DNA of 34,764 bases from Kiritimatiellales bacterium. GTDB taxonomy: Bacteria; Verrucomicrobiota; Kiritimatiellia; Kiritimatiellales; Pontiellaceae. Below, in pieces: positions 8,120-16,957 of the stretch; the first letter of the stretch is position 1; every line of letters begins with the position of its first letter. Under the pieces are notes generated by a model. The model saw nothing but the letters and a program-made list of their open reading frames with translations, did not search any database and had not been told where the DNA came from. A program made the position numbers and the translations under genes. The stretch lies in NCBI GenBank assembly GCA_003230915.1, contig QIHI01000132.1, positions 1 through 34,764 of the forward strand, given 5' to 3'.

Positions 8120-9415
8120 CTAGCGCCGCCGATGACTCAGTGGCACGGAAAGAGTTCCGTTGAAGAACTCGATGATGTGCCCTCGCTCAATCAACCAGCC
8201 CAACGGTTGCAGCGCTTTCTTCGCCTCCTCCGACTGTGGGTCGAGCGCAGGATGAAGAATTTCCACCAGGTGCTTCCGGGTCGAACCGGGGTTCTCTTTC
8301 AGGAAAATCAATACTTCGGCAATGCTTTCGATCGTGTCCTCCGGCTTGACAGGACGCGGTTTGATATGGGTGACAAAGTTGATCTTCCCCGCCTTGAATA
8401 CGTTCAAGTGCATGTGCCGGAAGGCGGCACGCATTGCGAACGACATCGAGAGCGGAAAGGCACTCTCCTTTGCCCAAACCCGCCGGATGGCGTTCGTAAT
8501 ATCGCGATCCTCCAGCTCCTGTGACACCTTTGAAGGCACAACCGCCCGGTGCGTCTTTTCATACATCGAATCCATGTTTTGCTTGAGACTCGCTTCGGCC
8601 TTGCTTAAGTCGAGCGGCTCCGCCTCGGGGTCAGACTTGAGCTTATAGACCGTCTTTTTGCGGCTCTCCTCCTTCCACTGCTCGATCAGTTCTTCATCGC
8701 GCACAGTCTCGATGCTGCGCTTGTACTCCTCCAGCGAAAGGTGCGCAAAGCGGCCTTGGTGTAGCTCATTGAGCTTGTCGGTATAGCTGTGGTGATTCGG
8801 CGGCCCCAGTAGCACTCCGCTCTTGCGGCAGCGGGCCACACAGACAAACTGCCCGGCGGGTGGGTCGGCTTCGATCTCCTCCTTCTCGTAGACATCGGTC
8901 AAGTGTTTCGACATCAAATGCTGGACGATCATCTCCTCCGAACACGCGGCCGCCTTGCAATGCTTGCACTGGAACAGCGTAAACTCCGGCGCATCCTTGT
9001 TCACCTCGATCTTCACCAGATACCCTTCGGCATCTTGGATAAACAGGCTCGCCAGATCCATTAGCGGATAGGCGCGCCGCGAGTGGTGCATCTGCCGCAC
9101 CAGCGAAGCTAAGCGCTTCTGCTCGGGCAGGAAGGAAATAGACACAGGAATCTCCCGAACCGGTTCGCGCGGTGGGCGGGCGGGGCGCGAATGATTATCG
9201 TGATCGGGATGCGGGCGGCGGGGGCGGTCATTACGGGAATCGCGACGGGGTGAATGTCGGTCATCGCGGCGGTCACGTCGGGGGGCGGAGTCCTTGTAGC
9301 TCTTCGCACTATAGTGATTTTCCCCCGGAGGCTTGCGCGCCCATTGGGGAACAAAGTTCAGGTCGAGGACCACATCCTTTGTATCCCTCCGTACTTCCTT
9401 TGGCTTTTCTTCCAT
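8120..9415 (-). CDS. Hypothetical protein: Arg/Asp/His-rich disordered N-terminus, C2H2-like zinc-finger motif, winged-helix-like C-terminus
   Basis: RRDRRDDRHSPRRDSRNDRPRRPHPDHDNH; FQCKHCKAAACSEEMIVQHLMSKH (C-x2-C-x12-H-x4-H). Start 9415 or 9430. Confidence 0.75.
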   Translation of the reverse strand: MEEKPKEVRRDTKDVVLDLNFVPQWARKPPGENHYSAKSYKDSAPRRDRRDDRHSPRRDSRNDRPRRPHPDHDNHSRPARPPREPVREIPVSISFLPEQKRLASLVRQMHHSRRAYPLMDLASLFIQDAEGYLVKIEVNKDAPEFTLFQCKHCKAAACSEEMIVQHLMSKHLTDVYEKEEIEADPPAGQFVCVARCRKSGVLLGPPNHHSYTDKLNELHQGRFAHLSLEEYKRSIETVRDEELIEQWKEESRKKTVYKLKSDPEAEPLDLSKAEASLKQNMDSMYEKTHRAVVPSKVSQELEDRDITNAIRRVWAKESAFPLSMSFAMRAAFRHMHLNVFKAGKINFVTHIKPRPVKPEDTIESIAEVLIFLKENPGSTRKHLVEILHPALDPQSEEAKKALQPLGWLIERGHIIEFFNGTLSVPLSHRRR

Positions 9416-9569
9416 GGAACTACCCCGCATCTTTCAGTGAGTTAAAGAAACACGATTTTAGCGAAACCCCCTTCGATTAAAAGGTTCTTCGTAGATTATC
9501 ATGGAGGGTTTCGGGGCTTCGTGGGAAAGGCTTGAAAGAGAGTGAGTGTTACAGGATAATTCCGAGAGC

Positions 9570-10787
9570 ATGAAGCCGAAACAAACCCTATTCCTGCACG
9601 TCGACATGGATGCCTTTTTCACTTCCGTCGAGCAGTACGATCACCCCGAACTGCGCGACAAGCCCATCGTGGTCGGTGCACCGCCCGACCAGCGTGGCGT
9701 GGTGGCCGCCGCCTCCTACGAAGCGCGCAAGTTCGGCATCCACTCCGCCATGCCCTCGCGCACCGCCTTCCAGAAATGCCCCGAGGCTATCTTTGTTCCG
9801 CACAACATGGCGCGCTACAAAGAGGTCTCGCAGCAGATCATGCGCATCTTTGGATCCTATACCCCCCTCGTCCAACCCCTCTCCATCGACGAAGCCTTCC
9901 TCGATGTCACCGGCTCCCAGCGACTCTTTGGCGACGGACCAACCATCGCCGAAAAGATTCGGAGCGACATCTTCGAACAAACCGGTCTCACCGCTTCCGT
10001 CGGCGTAGCACTCAATATGTTCCTCGCTAAGCTCGCCTCCGACATGGATAAGCCCGACGGCCTCACCCTCGTCCCGTTCGATCAGACCGCCATCGAAAGA
10101 TTCCTCGCGCCCCTCCCCATTGGTCGTATCTGGGGGATCGGCAAGGTGACGCAAAAAAAACTGCTCTCGCTAGGCATACCCACCATAGGAAAACTCCAGC
10201 AATTTGACTTCCAAATCCTCGAACAAGCGGTCGGCACACGCGCGGCCAAAACGTTCAGCCGCCTTGCCCGTGGCATCGACGAACGCACCATCCAAACCGA
10301 TACCGAAGAAAAGAGCATCTCCAACGAAACCACCTTCAAGGACGATGCCACTGACCACGACCAGATCGAGGCCACCTACAAGCGGCTCATCGATAAAGTC
10401 GCCGGTCGCCTCCGCAAGGCCGGCCTCTACACCACCACCGTGCATCTGAAAATCCGCTGGGACGACTTCTCCACCATTACTCGCCAGATCCGACTCCCCC
10501 TTCCCTGCTGCGACGATACTACCCTGCGCGAAACCGGCATATTTCTGCTTCACGACAACCTGCGCCATCGCCCCGTCCGCCTCATCGGCTTCGGCGTTAG
10601 TGGACTAACCGAAACCGACGCGCCGCCCACCGCCCAGCTCAGCCTCTTCGATTCTCCCGACACCACCCAACACGAAAAGCGTACCCGCCTCAGCCGTACC
10701 ACCGATGCCATCAAACAAAAGTTCGGCAACCGGAGCATCCAGCGCGGCTCCGCCATGGAAAAGCCGCCGCACGATCCCGCGAAATAA
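9570..10787 (+). CDS. dinB: DNA polymerase IV (Y-family)
   Basis: LFLHVDMDAFFTSVEQ, VVAAASYEARKFGIHSAMP, PLSIDEAFLDVTGS, GIGKVTQKKLLSLGI; C-terminal QLSLF beta-clamp-type motif. Alternative GTG start at 9546. Confidence 0.96.
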   Translation: MKPKQTLFLHVDMDAFFTSVEQYDHPELRDKPIVVGAPPDQRGVVAAASYEARKFGIHSAMPSRTAFQKCPEAIFVPHNMARYKEVSQQIMRIFGSYTPLVQPLSIDEAFLDVTGSQRLFGDGPTIAEKIRSDIFEQTGLTASVGVALNMFLAKLASDMDKPDGLTLVPFDQTAIERFLAPLPIGRIWGIGKVTQKKLLSLGIPTIGKLQQFDFQILEQAVGTRAAKTFSRLARGIDERTIQTDTEEKSISNETTFKDDATDHDQIEATYKRLIDKVAGRLRKAGLYTTTVHLKIRWDDFSTITRQIRLPLPCCDDTTLRETGIFLLHDNLRHRPVRLIGFGVSGLTETDAPPTAQLSLFDSPDTTQHEKRTRLSRTTDAIKQKFGNRSIQRGSAMEKPPHDPAK

Positions 10788-10897
10788 TCCCGACTTAGGA
10801 GGGCCTTTCGAGTCATAAACTGACGAGAGAGGAAAAATCATCCAGTTCACTAAACCCACTGATAGCAGGTCTGGTACGCGCTGGCACAGAAGAAGAG

Positions 10898-10986
10898 TGG
10901 TGCTCGAGGTGGGATTCGAACCCACACGGGATTTAACTCCCACAAGGCCCTCAACCTTGCGTGTCTACCAATTTCACCACCCGAGC
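10898..10986 (-). tRNA. tRNA-Leu, anticodon GAG, CCA encoded
   Basis: Reverse complement GCTCGGGTGGTGAAATTGGTAGACACGCAAGGTTGAGGGCCTTGTGGGAG...GTGGGTTCGAATCCCACCTCGAGCACCA; acceptor GCTCGGG/CTCGAGC, anticodon stem CAAGG-TTGAGGG-CCTTG, long variable arm, T arm GTTCGAATC. Confidence 0.96.
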
Positions 10987-11147
10987 AGATGGGCAAAAAG
11001 AGGTGGGGAAGATACCTATGCCTTGTGGGGGGCGCAAGGGGTAAAATGAAAAAAACCACCTCAGCTCATTTGAAAGAAAACCTCCAAATGAAACTTCCAT
11101 ATTTTTAATGATCCGGTATCCCTTGTTTCGACCCCAGAGAAGCGACT

Positions 11148-12089
11148 ATGGACTATGTTTTACAGGTATTATTTGTTCTGACCCTGATGGCGATCGGGTT
11201 TGTGGCTCGTAGGCGTGGCATGGTGAGTGCCGCTGGAACCAGCGAGATGGCGCGAGTCCTGATTGCGATCATCTATCCCTGCCTGATTTTTTCTTCGATC
11301 ACGCAACTCAACGCACACGAGCTGGCGAAAAACTGGATCATGCCGGTGTTGGCGATGGCGATTACCGGGACAGGGCTGGTGCTTGGGTTGGTTGCGCTCT
11401 CGTGCATGAAGGGATTGGATCGGCAACGGACTGGTGCATTCCTTTTTCAAAGCACGGTCAACAACTACCTTTTCCTCCCGCTACCTCTAGTGATGTTACT
11501 TTGGGGCGCGGAAGGCGTGGCTCTGCTAGTTTTCGCATCGCTCGGTTTTGAACTCACGGTCTGGACGGTGGGCGTGTTCCTGTTTAATCGAACGAGCAAG
11601 CTGTCCGAGGGCATTCGGATGATGCTCGGCCCGCCGCTGATTATCCTGCTCTTTTCGATCGGTTGGATCTGCATTCGCGACCTATCGGGCATCGAGCCGC
11701 TCGACGGCCTTCCGCATCGCCTGTTGGGTCTGCTCTATTTCGGAACAGAAACCGTGGGGAAGGCCACGGTGATGATTTCGATGATGGTGGCGGGTAGCCG
11801 GATCGCTGTACTGGATGCGCGCGCTGCTCTCGACCGACAGGTATGGATCGTCGCCACCCTTCGATTGCTGGTTACGCCCATCCTTTTCATCTTAATCCTC
11901 AAGCAGATTCCAATGAGCGAAGTGGCGTACGGTATCCTGACCGTGGTGGCCGTTATGCCGGCGGCAGTGGCGAGCCTAATCTTCAGCGAACGCTTTGGCG
12001 GCGATTCGGAGTTCATTGCCACCACTCTGCTCGTTACTCACCTCGGCGCAGTCGTGACCATTCCTCTCTTGCTGACGTGGGCCCTTTAA
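11148..12089 (+). CDS. AEC-family (auxin efflux carrier-like) transporter
   Basis: 10-TM-like protein; MDYVLQVLFVLTLMAIGFVARRRGMVS..., C-terminal MPAAVASLIFSERFGGDSEFIATTLLVTHLGAVVTIPLLL typical of AEC transporters. Confidence 0.85.
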   Translation: MDYVLQVLFVLTLMAIGFVARRRGMVSAAGTSEMARVLIAIIYPCLIFSSITQLNAHELAKNWIMPVLAMAITGTGLVLGLVALSCMKGLDRQRTGAFLFQSTVNNYLFLPLPLVMLLWGAEGVALLVFASLGFELTVWTVGVFLFNRTSKLSEGIRMMLGPPLIILLFSIGWICIRDLSGIEPLDGLPHRLLGLLYFGTETVGKATVMISMMVAGSRIAVLDARAALDRQVWIVATLRLLVTPILFILILKQIPMSEVAYGILTVVAVMPAAVASLIFSERFGGDSEFIATTLLVTHLGAVVTIPLLLTWAL

Positions 12090-12104
12090 CAGGCTTAAAA
12101 CCTT

Positions 12105-12620
12105 CTACTCTGGAACAAACAACTTCTGGCCGACGTAGATGCTGTCGGACTTGAGGTTGTTGGCCTGCTTAATGGCTTTGACGGTCGTACCGTAGGCCGA
12201 AGCGATGGCGGAAAGCGTATGGCCGGATTCGACCACGTGCTCCCGGCCGGCACCGCGGCTGGGCTTGCTGGGGCGGGATGCGACGGACTTTTTAAGTAGG
12301 CCTTCGACCCGTCGGATAAGTTCATTCATCTCGCGCCCCTGCTTGGCTTCGAGCGAGCTCATTTTATGGTTGAGTTGTGTAATCTGGCTGTTGTAGGAGC
12401 GAACCTCGCTACGCAGCTGCTGGAGCTCCTGAACGAGGCGAGCGTTTTCCATCTCGACCGATTCAACCTGGCTCTTCACCCGATAGACCTGCTCCTCGGC
12501 GTGGCGTTGGACAACTTGTTCACGAGCCACGGTTTCGCGGCGCTGTTGGGGGGTTTGAAGGGTTTCGCAACCCGACAAAAGCCCGACGATGGGCAGAATA
12601 AGCCATAGTTTGAATATCAT
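12105..12620 (-). CDS. LysM-domain lipoprotein with coiled coil
   Basis: Lipobox LLSGC; C-terminal HVVESGHTLSAIASAYGTTVKAIKQANNLKSDSIYVGQKLFVPE = LysM; GGAGA upstream of ATG 12620. Confidence 0.88.
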   Translation of the reverse strand: MIFKLWLILPIVGLLSGCETLQTPQQRRETVAREQVVQRHAEEQVYRVKSQVESVEMENARLVQELQQLRSEVRSYNSQITQLNHKMSSLEAKQGREMNELIRRVEGLLKKSVASRPSKPSRGAGREHVVESGHTLSAIASAYGTTVKAIKQANNLKSDSIYVGQKLFVPE

Positions 12621-12633
12621 AGAGGTCTCCATA

Positions 12634-13623
12634 TCAAGGTTTCCATTGGTGCAAGAATCGGGGCGAGGCCATCGCTGATAGATCGGGAAGCTGCGGCAGT
12701 CTGGATAACATTAGCGTATCGAAAAACCCGCGTGACTTGGAGTAGCGGACGAGGTAGATCTCTTCCACATCGAGCAGGAACGCTAGTTGGTCGATGGCAT
12801 CCTCTAGATAGCCGATCCCGTCGATAAAGTTGTGTTCCAAGGCCTGTGGTGCATTAAAGACGCGGCCATCGAGCAGGTCGCGGTTCTCGAATCCCCGGGA
12901 ATTCTCGACGATGGAGGCAAAGCGATCCTGCATACCGTCAACCAATTCCTGTAGCATGGCCACATGTTGCGGGTTAACCTCCTCGAAGGGGTTGAGCATA
13001 TCCTTGTTTTCGCCGGAAGCGATGGTGACCGAGCTCAGACCCATCTTATCGCCCAGTCCTTTTAGGTTGAGCGTCTGCATGATGACACCGACGGAACCGA
13101 CAATGGCGGTAGGCTCGGCCATGATGTAGTCACCCGCCATGGCAGCGTAGTAGGCTCCGGAAGCTCCGAGGCCGCGGACAAACACCATAATCATCCGCTC
13201 TTCGTCCTCGGTTTTAAACCGCTCTAGAGCCGCATAGATCTCGTCGCTGGGCGTAACGGCACCGCCGGGCGAATCGACTTCCAACAGAATGGCCTTCACT
13301 TCGGGGTCGATCGTCGCAGCGCGGATCTCCCCTAGGATATTTTCAACCATGTCGGGCTCGTAGCCGAACAACCGTTCCCGCCGCCCGCGCAGGATCACGC
13401 CGGCGAGATCGATGCGCACCACCTTGGTGTCGCCATAGCCATGCGACCAGGTTTCATCATACGAGGGTTCTGCGTCCACTGGGTAGTCGTTGCCCCCGTG
13501 AGCCGCCGATCCCGAAAAAAGTGCCGCCGTCAGCCCGATATTGGTCAGGAAGCTACCAAACAGCAACAGCGCCATGATCCCCACTGCCATCCAGCACCCT
13601 ATTTTCGATCCATTGCCTGCCAT
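12634..13623 (-). CDS. sppA: Signal peptide peptidase SppA (S49 family, single-domain type)
   Basis: LLEVDSPGGAVTPSDEIYAAL, RGLGASGAYYAAMAGDYIMAEPTAIVGSVGVIMQ; GGGGA upstream of ATG 13623. Confidence 0.92.
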   Translation of the reverse strand: MAGNGSKIGCWMAVGIMALLLFGSFLTNIGLTAALFSGSAAHGGNDYPVDAEPSYDETWSHGYGDTKVVRIDLAGVILRGRRERLFGYEPDMVENILGEIRAATIDPEVKAILLEVDSPGGAVTPSDEIYAALERFKTEDEERMIMVFVRGLGASGAYYAAMAGDYIMAEPTAIVGSVGVIMQTLNLKGLGDKMGLSSVTIASGENKDMLNPFEEVNPQHVAMLQELVDGMQDRFASIVENSRGFENRDLLDGRVFNAPQALEHNFIDGIGYLEDAIDQLAFLLDVEEIYLVRYSKSRGFFDTLMLSRLPQLPDLSAMASPRFLHQWKP

Positions 13624-13673
13624 AGAATTTCCCCGTGGTTTCAAAACTCCAGATACCATAGAGTTTCCATCGC

Positions 13674-13706
13674 TTTATTTGAACAAATAAATTCCAATGG
13701 TTGGAA
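13674..13706. promoter_or_regulatory. Two abutting perfect palindromes in the sppA/kdsD divergent region
   Basis: TTTATTTG-AA-CAAATAAA (13674-13691) directly followed by TTCCAA-TGG-TTGGAA (13692-13706). The regulatory role is inferred. Confidence 0.55.
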
Positions 13707-14725
13707 AAAATCAGCTACGGTGCGACCCATCTATTGAAAACGAGGAACATGCTTTGGACTACCTTAAACGCGCACGGGAAGTGCTGGACATCGAAATTGC
13801 CGGGCTTGAAACTCTGAAGAATGAAATGGGTGAAGGCTTTATCCGTGCCGTCGATGCCATCCGAGCCACCGTCGGGAACGGTGGAAAGGTCGTTATTACT
13901 GGCGTCGGGAAAAACCTGCACATTGGTAATAAAATCGCCGCAACGCTGACCAGCACCGGCACTCCGGCCGTTGTGATGCACCCCATCGAGGCTATGCACG
14001 GCGACTTCGGCATCCTCGGCGACCGCGACATCCTGCTGGCCATGAGCTATTCCGGGGCCTCCGACGAACTGATCGCCCTGCTCCAACCCGTCAAACGCAA
14101 GGGAGTTCAGATCATCGCCATGACCGGCGAGACGGACAGCCCGCTCGCACAACACAGCGACATCATCGTCTCCATCCGGGTCGACCAAGAAGCCTGCCCG
14201 TTCAATATGGCCCCCACCACCAGCACCACCGCTACCCTCGCGCTTGGCGATGCGCTCGCCATGGTTCTGCTTCAGGCTCACGGCTTCGAGATCGAGGACT
14301 ATGCCAAACTCCACCCCGGCGGCGCCATCGGCCGCACCCTGCTACTACGCGTCGGCGATGTAATGCGTACCGGTGAGCGCTGCGCTCAGGTCGAAGTCGG
14401 CAAACCCGTGCGGGAAGCCTTGATTGCGATGACCGGAGCACAGTCCGGTTGCGTGGCCATCGTCGAAGATGGTGACCAGTTGGTAGGCATCGTCACCGAC
14501 GGCGACCTACGCCGCCATCTGATCGAAACACCCAACCTCGTAGACCAACCGATCGAGTCGATCATGACCGCAAACCCGATTACCCTTTCGAAAGATCAAT
14601 TGGCGCTTGAAATCCTTAATATCTACGAAAAACACAATATCGATGACCTGATCGTGGTGGACGAAAACAACTGCGTTATTGGTGCAGTGGATATCCAGGA
14701 TTTGCCCAAACTGAAAATTCTATAA
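13697..14725 (+). CDS. kdsD: KpsF/GutQ family arabinose-5-phosphate isomerase (SIS + 2 CBS)
   Basis: VVITGVGKNLHIGNKIAATLTSTGTPAVVMHPIEAMHGDFGIL, SYSGASDEL, APTTSTTATLALGDALAM, HPGGAIGR, then a CBS pair. Start uncertain: listed ATG lies inside a palindrome with no clear SD. Confidence 0.93.
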   Translation: MVGKNQLRCDPSIENEEHALDYLKRAREVLDIEIAGLETLKNEMGEGFIRAVDAIRATVGNGGKVVITGVGKNLHIGNKIAATLTSTGTPAVVMHPIEAMHGDFGILGDRDILLAMSYSGASDELIALLQPVKRKGVQIIAMTGETDSPLAQHSDIIVSIRVDQEACPFNMAPTTSTTATLALGDALAMVLLQAHGFEIEDYAKLHPGGAIGRTLLLRVGDVMRTGERCAQVEVGKPVREALIAMTGAQSGCVAIVEDGDQLVGIVTDGDLRRHLIETPNLVDQPIESIMTANPITLSKDQLALEILNIYEKHNIDDLIVVDENNCVIGAVDIQDLPKLKIL

Positions 14726-14753
14726 TGAACCGTCTGCCGGAAGATCGGCGACA

Positions 14754-14822
14754 CCCCGCGAAGTAGACCACTTCCCGATTGACCCGTTTGGGTGCAATGG
14801 GTACTGTTCGCGGGTTCTTTTT
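14754..14822 (+). terminator. Composite hairpin with U-tract (terminator, attenuator or structured leader)
   Basis: CCCGCGAA-GTA ... CCC-g-ATTG-ACCC-gttt-GGGT-g-CAAT-GGG-TAC-tg-TTCGCGGG-TTCTTTTT. Confidence 0.65.
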
Positions 14823-14852
14823 ACACAGACCAGAAGGAGCGAGGACAACACC

Positions 14853-16529
14853 ATGACAATGATGATTTCAAAGTTTCATAAACTCATTCAATCTAAGATC
14901 GTCTGGGGTGCTTTTGCGCTCTTGATCAGCGTAGCATTTGTAGGGATGTCCATGCCGAATTCCCAGCGCACCGCCGCCAAGCGTGATCGGGCCGCCGCGC
15001 AGCGGGCTGGTATGCTGTTTGGCGAAGAGGTCTCGCGCATGGAGTTTACCAAGGCCTATCAAAGCATCCGACTGAACTATACTCTGGAATACGGCCTCTT
15101 CCGTGTCACAGACGAGATTCAAAAAATCTTCGAGACCGCAGCGTGGCAGCGTATCGCCATGCTGAAGAAAGCGCAACAGCTCGGCATGGTCGTGACTCCT
15201 GAACAAAACATCCACATCATCCAACAGCAGGCTATTTTCCAGAATCAGCAGACCGGGCAGTTCGACCCCAACGTCTACAACACGATGCTACAACAGGTTC
15301 AATCTCTGACCGGAATGACCCCTCAGAATGTTGAAGTCCATTTTGCCGAAGAGGTTTTACTTTCAAAAGTAGCCAGCATCCCGGCCCAGAGCGCGGTGGT
15401 GACCGAAGCGGAAATCAAGAAAGCCTTTCACCGCTACACCGACAAGCTGACGGTTGAATATGCCGCCATTCCCCGTAGCCTCTCCAAAGCTCCGAAGGTT
15501 TCGGACAAAGATGCCCAAAACTATTTCGCGCTTAATCCGGAAGAGTTCCGTATGCCGGAAAAGGCCATCGTCGACTATGTTCAATTTTCTGTGATCGACT
15601 ACCTTGAACAGACAGAAGTAAGCGAGGAAATGGCACTGGAGTTCTATGAGCACAACAAGCAACGCTTTGTCAAACAGCCCTCCGAAGATGCCAGCCTAGA
15701 TGCCGTACCGGAGTTTCGCCCCTTCGAAGAGGTCAAAAGCGAAATCACCGAGAGAATCCAGATGCAGATGGCACGCTCGCTGGCGACCGACCAAGCCGAT
15801 GAACTCGTTGCTGAACTGGCCGATGAAAGCGCAACGTTCAAATCGGTGTCTCAAAAGCTCGGCATGAAAATCGTCGACAACACACCCGCTTTCACCATGG
15901 TGGATTCCGTCAAGGGCGTAGACCCCACCGCCCCGTTCCAGCACGCCGCCTTCGCGCTAGAAAAAGATGAAACCCACTACTACAGCGATCCGGTCGTGGG
16001 TCGCGATTATGTTTATGTTCTCTCGCTGACCAAAAAATTGCCCTCCTTTCTACCTTCGTTCGACATCGTGCGCGAGGCCGCTACCGAATCCGCTAAGATC
16101 ACTGCATTGGAAGGAGCCTATATCAAAAAAGCCCAGCAGGTTTACGGGGAAATTCGCGCCGCGATTCAGGCCGGAAAATCCTTCGCTGACGCCATCGGCA
16201 AATACAAACTTAAGCCGACCACCACCGAACCATTCGATTTCACCACGGAACTCGAAGACGAATTTAGCCAGCAGATCAAGGAAGCGACCGCGCTCTACAA
16301 TCAAGGCCAGCTGGCCGACCTGATCGGCACACCGGATGAATATCTTGTGGCTTATGTGACCGAGAAGATCCTCGGCAACGAAACCACCGTCCTCCCGGGC
16401 ATGCGCGATGAATTGGCCAGCCGCATCGCCAACGAAAAAGCAGCCCAGTTAGTCTCGGCCTGGAAAAACGCTCTGCTGGAAGAAGCCGGCTTTGAAGACC
16501 TGCTGATTCGTGCTAGCGACGAATCATAA
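14853..16529 (+). CDS. PpiD/SurA-N-like periplasmic foldase, single N-terminal TM anchor
   Basis: MISKFHKLIQSKIVWGAFALLISVAFVGMSM..., followed by SurA_N-type region (FGEEVSRMEFTKAYQ...AWQRIAMLKKAQQLGMVVT...); AAGGAG upstream. Confidence 0.8.
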   Translation: MTMMISKFHKLIQSKIVWGAFALLISVAFVGMSMPNSQRTAAKRDRAAAQRAGMLFGEEVSRMEFTKAYQSIRLNYTLEYGLFRVTDEIQKIFETAAWQRIAMLKKAQQLGMVVTPEQNIHIIQQQAIFQNQQTGQFDPNVYNTMLQQVQSLTGMTPQNVEVHFAEEVLLSKVASIPAQSAVVTEAEIKKAFHRYTDKLTVEYAAIPRSLSKAPKVSDKDAQNYFALNPEEFRMPEKAIVDYVQFSVIDYLEQTEVSEEMALEFYEHNKQRFVKQPSEDASLDAVPEFRPFEEVKSEITERIQMQMARSLATDQADELVAELADESATFKSVSQKLGMKIVDNTPAFTMVDSVKGVDPTAPFQHAAFALEKDETHYYSDPVVGRDYVYVLSLTKKLPSFLPSFDIVREAATESAKITALEGAYIKKAQQVYGEIRAAIQAGKSFADAIGKYKLKPTTTEPFDFTTELEDEFSQQIKEATALYNQGQLADLIGTPDEYLVAYVTEKILGNETTVLPGMRDELASRIANEKAAQLVSAWKNALLEEAGFEDLLIRASDES

Positions 16530-16542
16530 ACTCGGAGTACCG

Positions 16543-16941
16543 ATGCCGATCTCCTATCTCATCGCACTGTTTATTGGCCTGCCGATTGTAGAACTTGCCT
16601 TGCTCTTCGAAGTGCACAGCGCGGTGGGCTTCCTGCCCACCGTCCTGCTCGTTCTATTGACCGGAGTAACTGGAGCCACACTCGTGCGGCGACAAGGCCT
16701 TGCCACCCTACTCAAAATCCAACGCGAAATGTCGATCGGCAATGTTCCCGCCCCGCAGATGATGGATGGTGTAATGATCCTAGTGGCTGGCGCCTTGCTC
16801 GTCACCCCGGGGCTGATTACCGATCTCTCTGGCTTTGGTCTGCTGATTCCGTACGTGCGCGAACACATCCGCCTTTGGGTCGGGAAGAAAATCGAAGCAA
16901 AAATACGTAGTGGCTACATCCAAGTGAACGTAAAGCGTTAA
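16543..16941 (+). CDS. fxsA: FxsA family membrane protein
   Basis: IALFIGLPIVELALLFEVHSAVGFLPTVLLVLLTGVTGATLVRRQGL...GVMILVAGALLVTPGLITDLSGFGLLIP. Confidence 0.88.
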   Translation: MPISYLIALFIGLPIVELALLFEVHSAVGFLPTVLLVLLTGVTGATLVRRQGLATLLKIQREMSIGNVPAPQMMDGVMILVAGALLVTPGLITDLSGFGLLIPYVREHIRLWVGKKIEAKIRSGYIQVNVKR

Positions 16942-16957
16942 ACTTAAAACCTGAAAC

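Noticed and set aside
9409-9420. TTCCATGGAA palindrome
   Set aside because: Short, overlaps a start codon; different spacing from the TTCCAA-N3-TTGGAA family, likely chance.
10988-11040. Possible tRNA promoter TTGCGC-N17-TATCTT (minus strand)
   Set aside because: Poor match to consensus at -35; not callable from sequence alone.
11068-11093. Inverted repeat TCATTTG/CAAATGA after the tRNA-Leu region
   Set aside because: 7-bp AT-rich arms with 12-nt loop and no T-tract; insufficient to call a terminator or operator.
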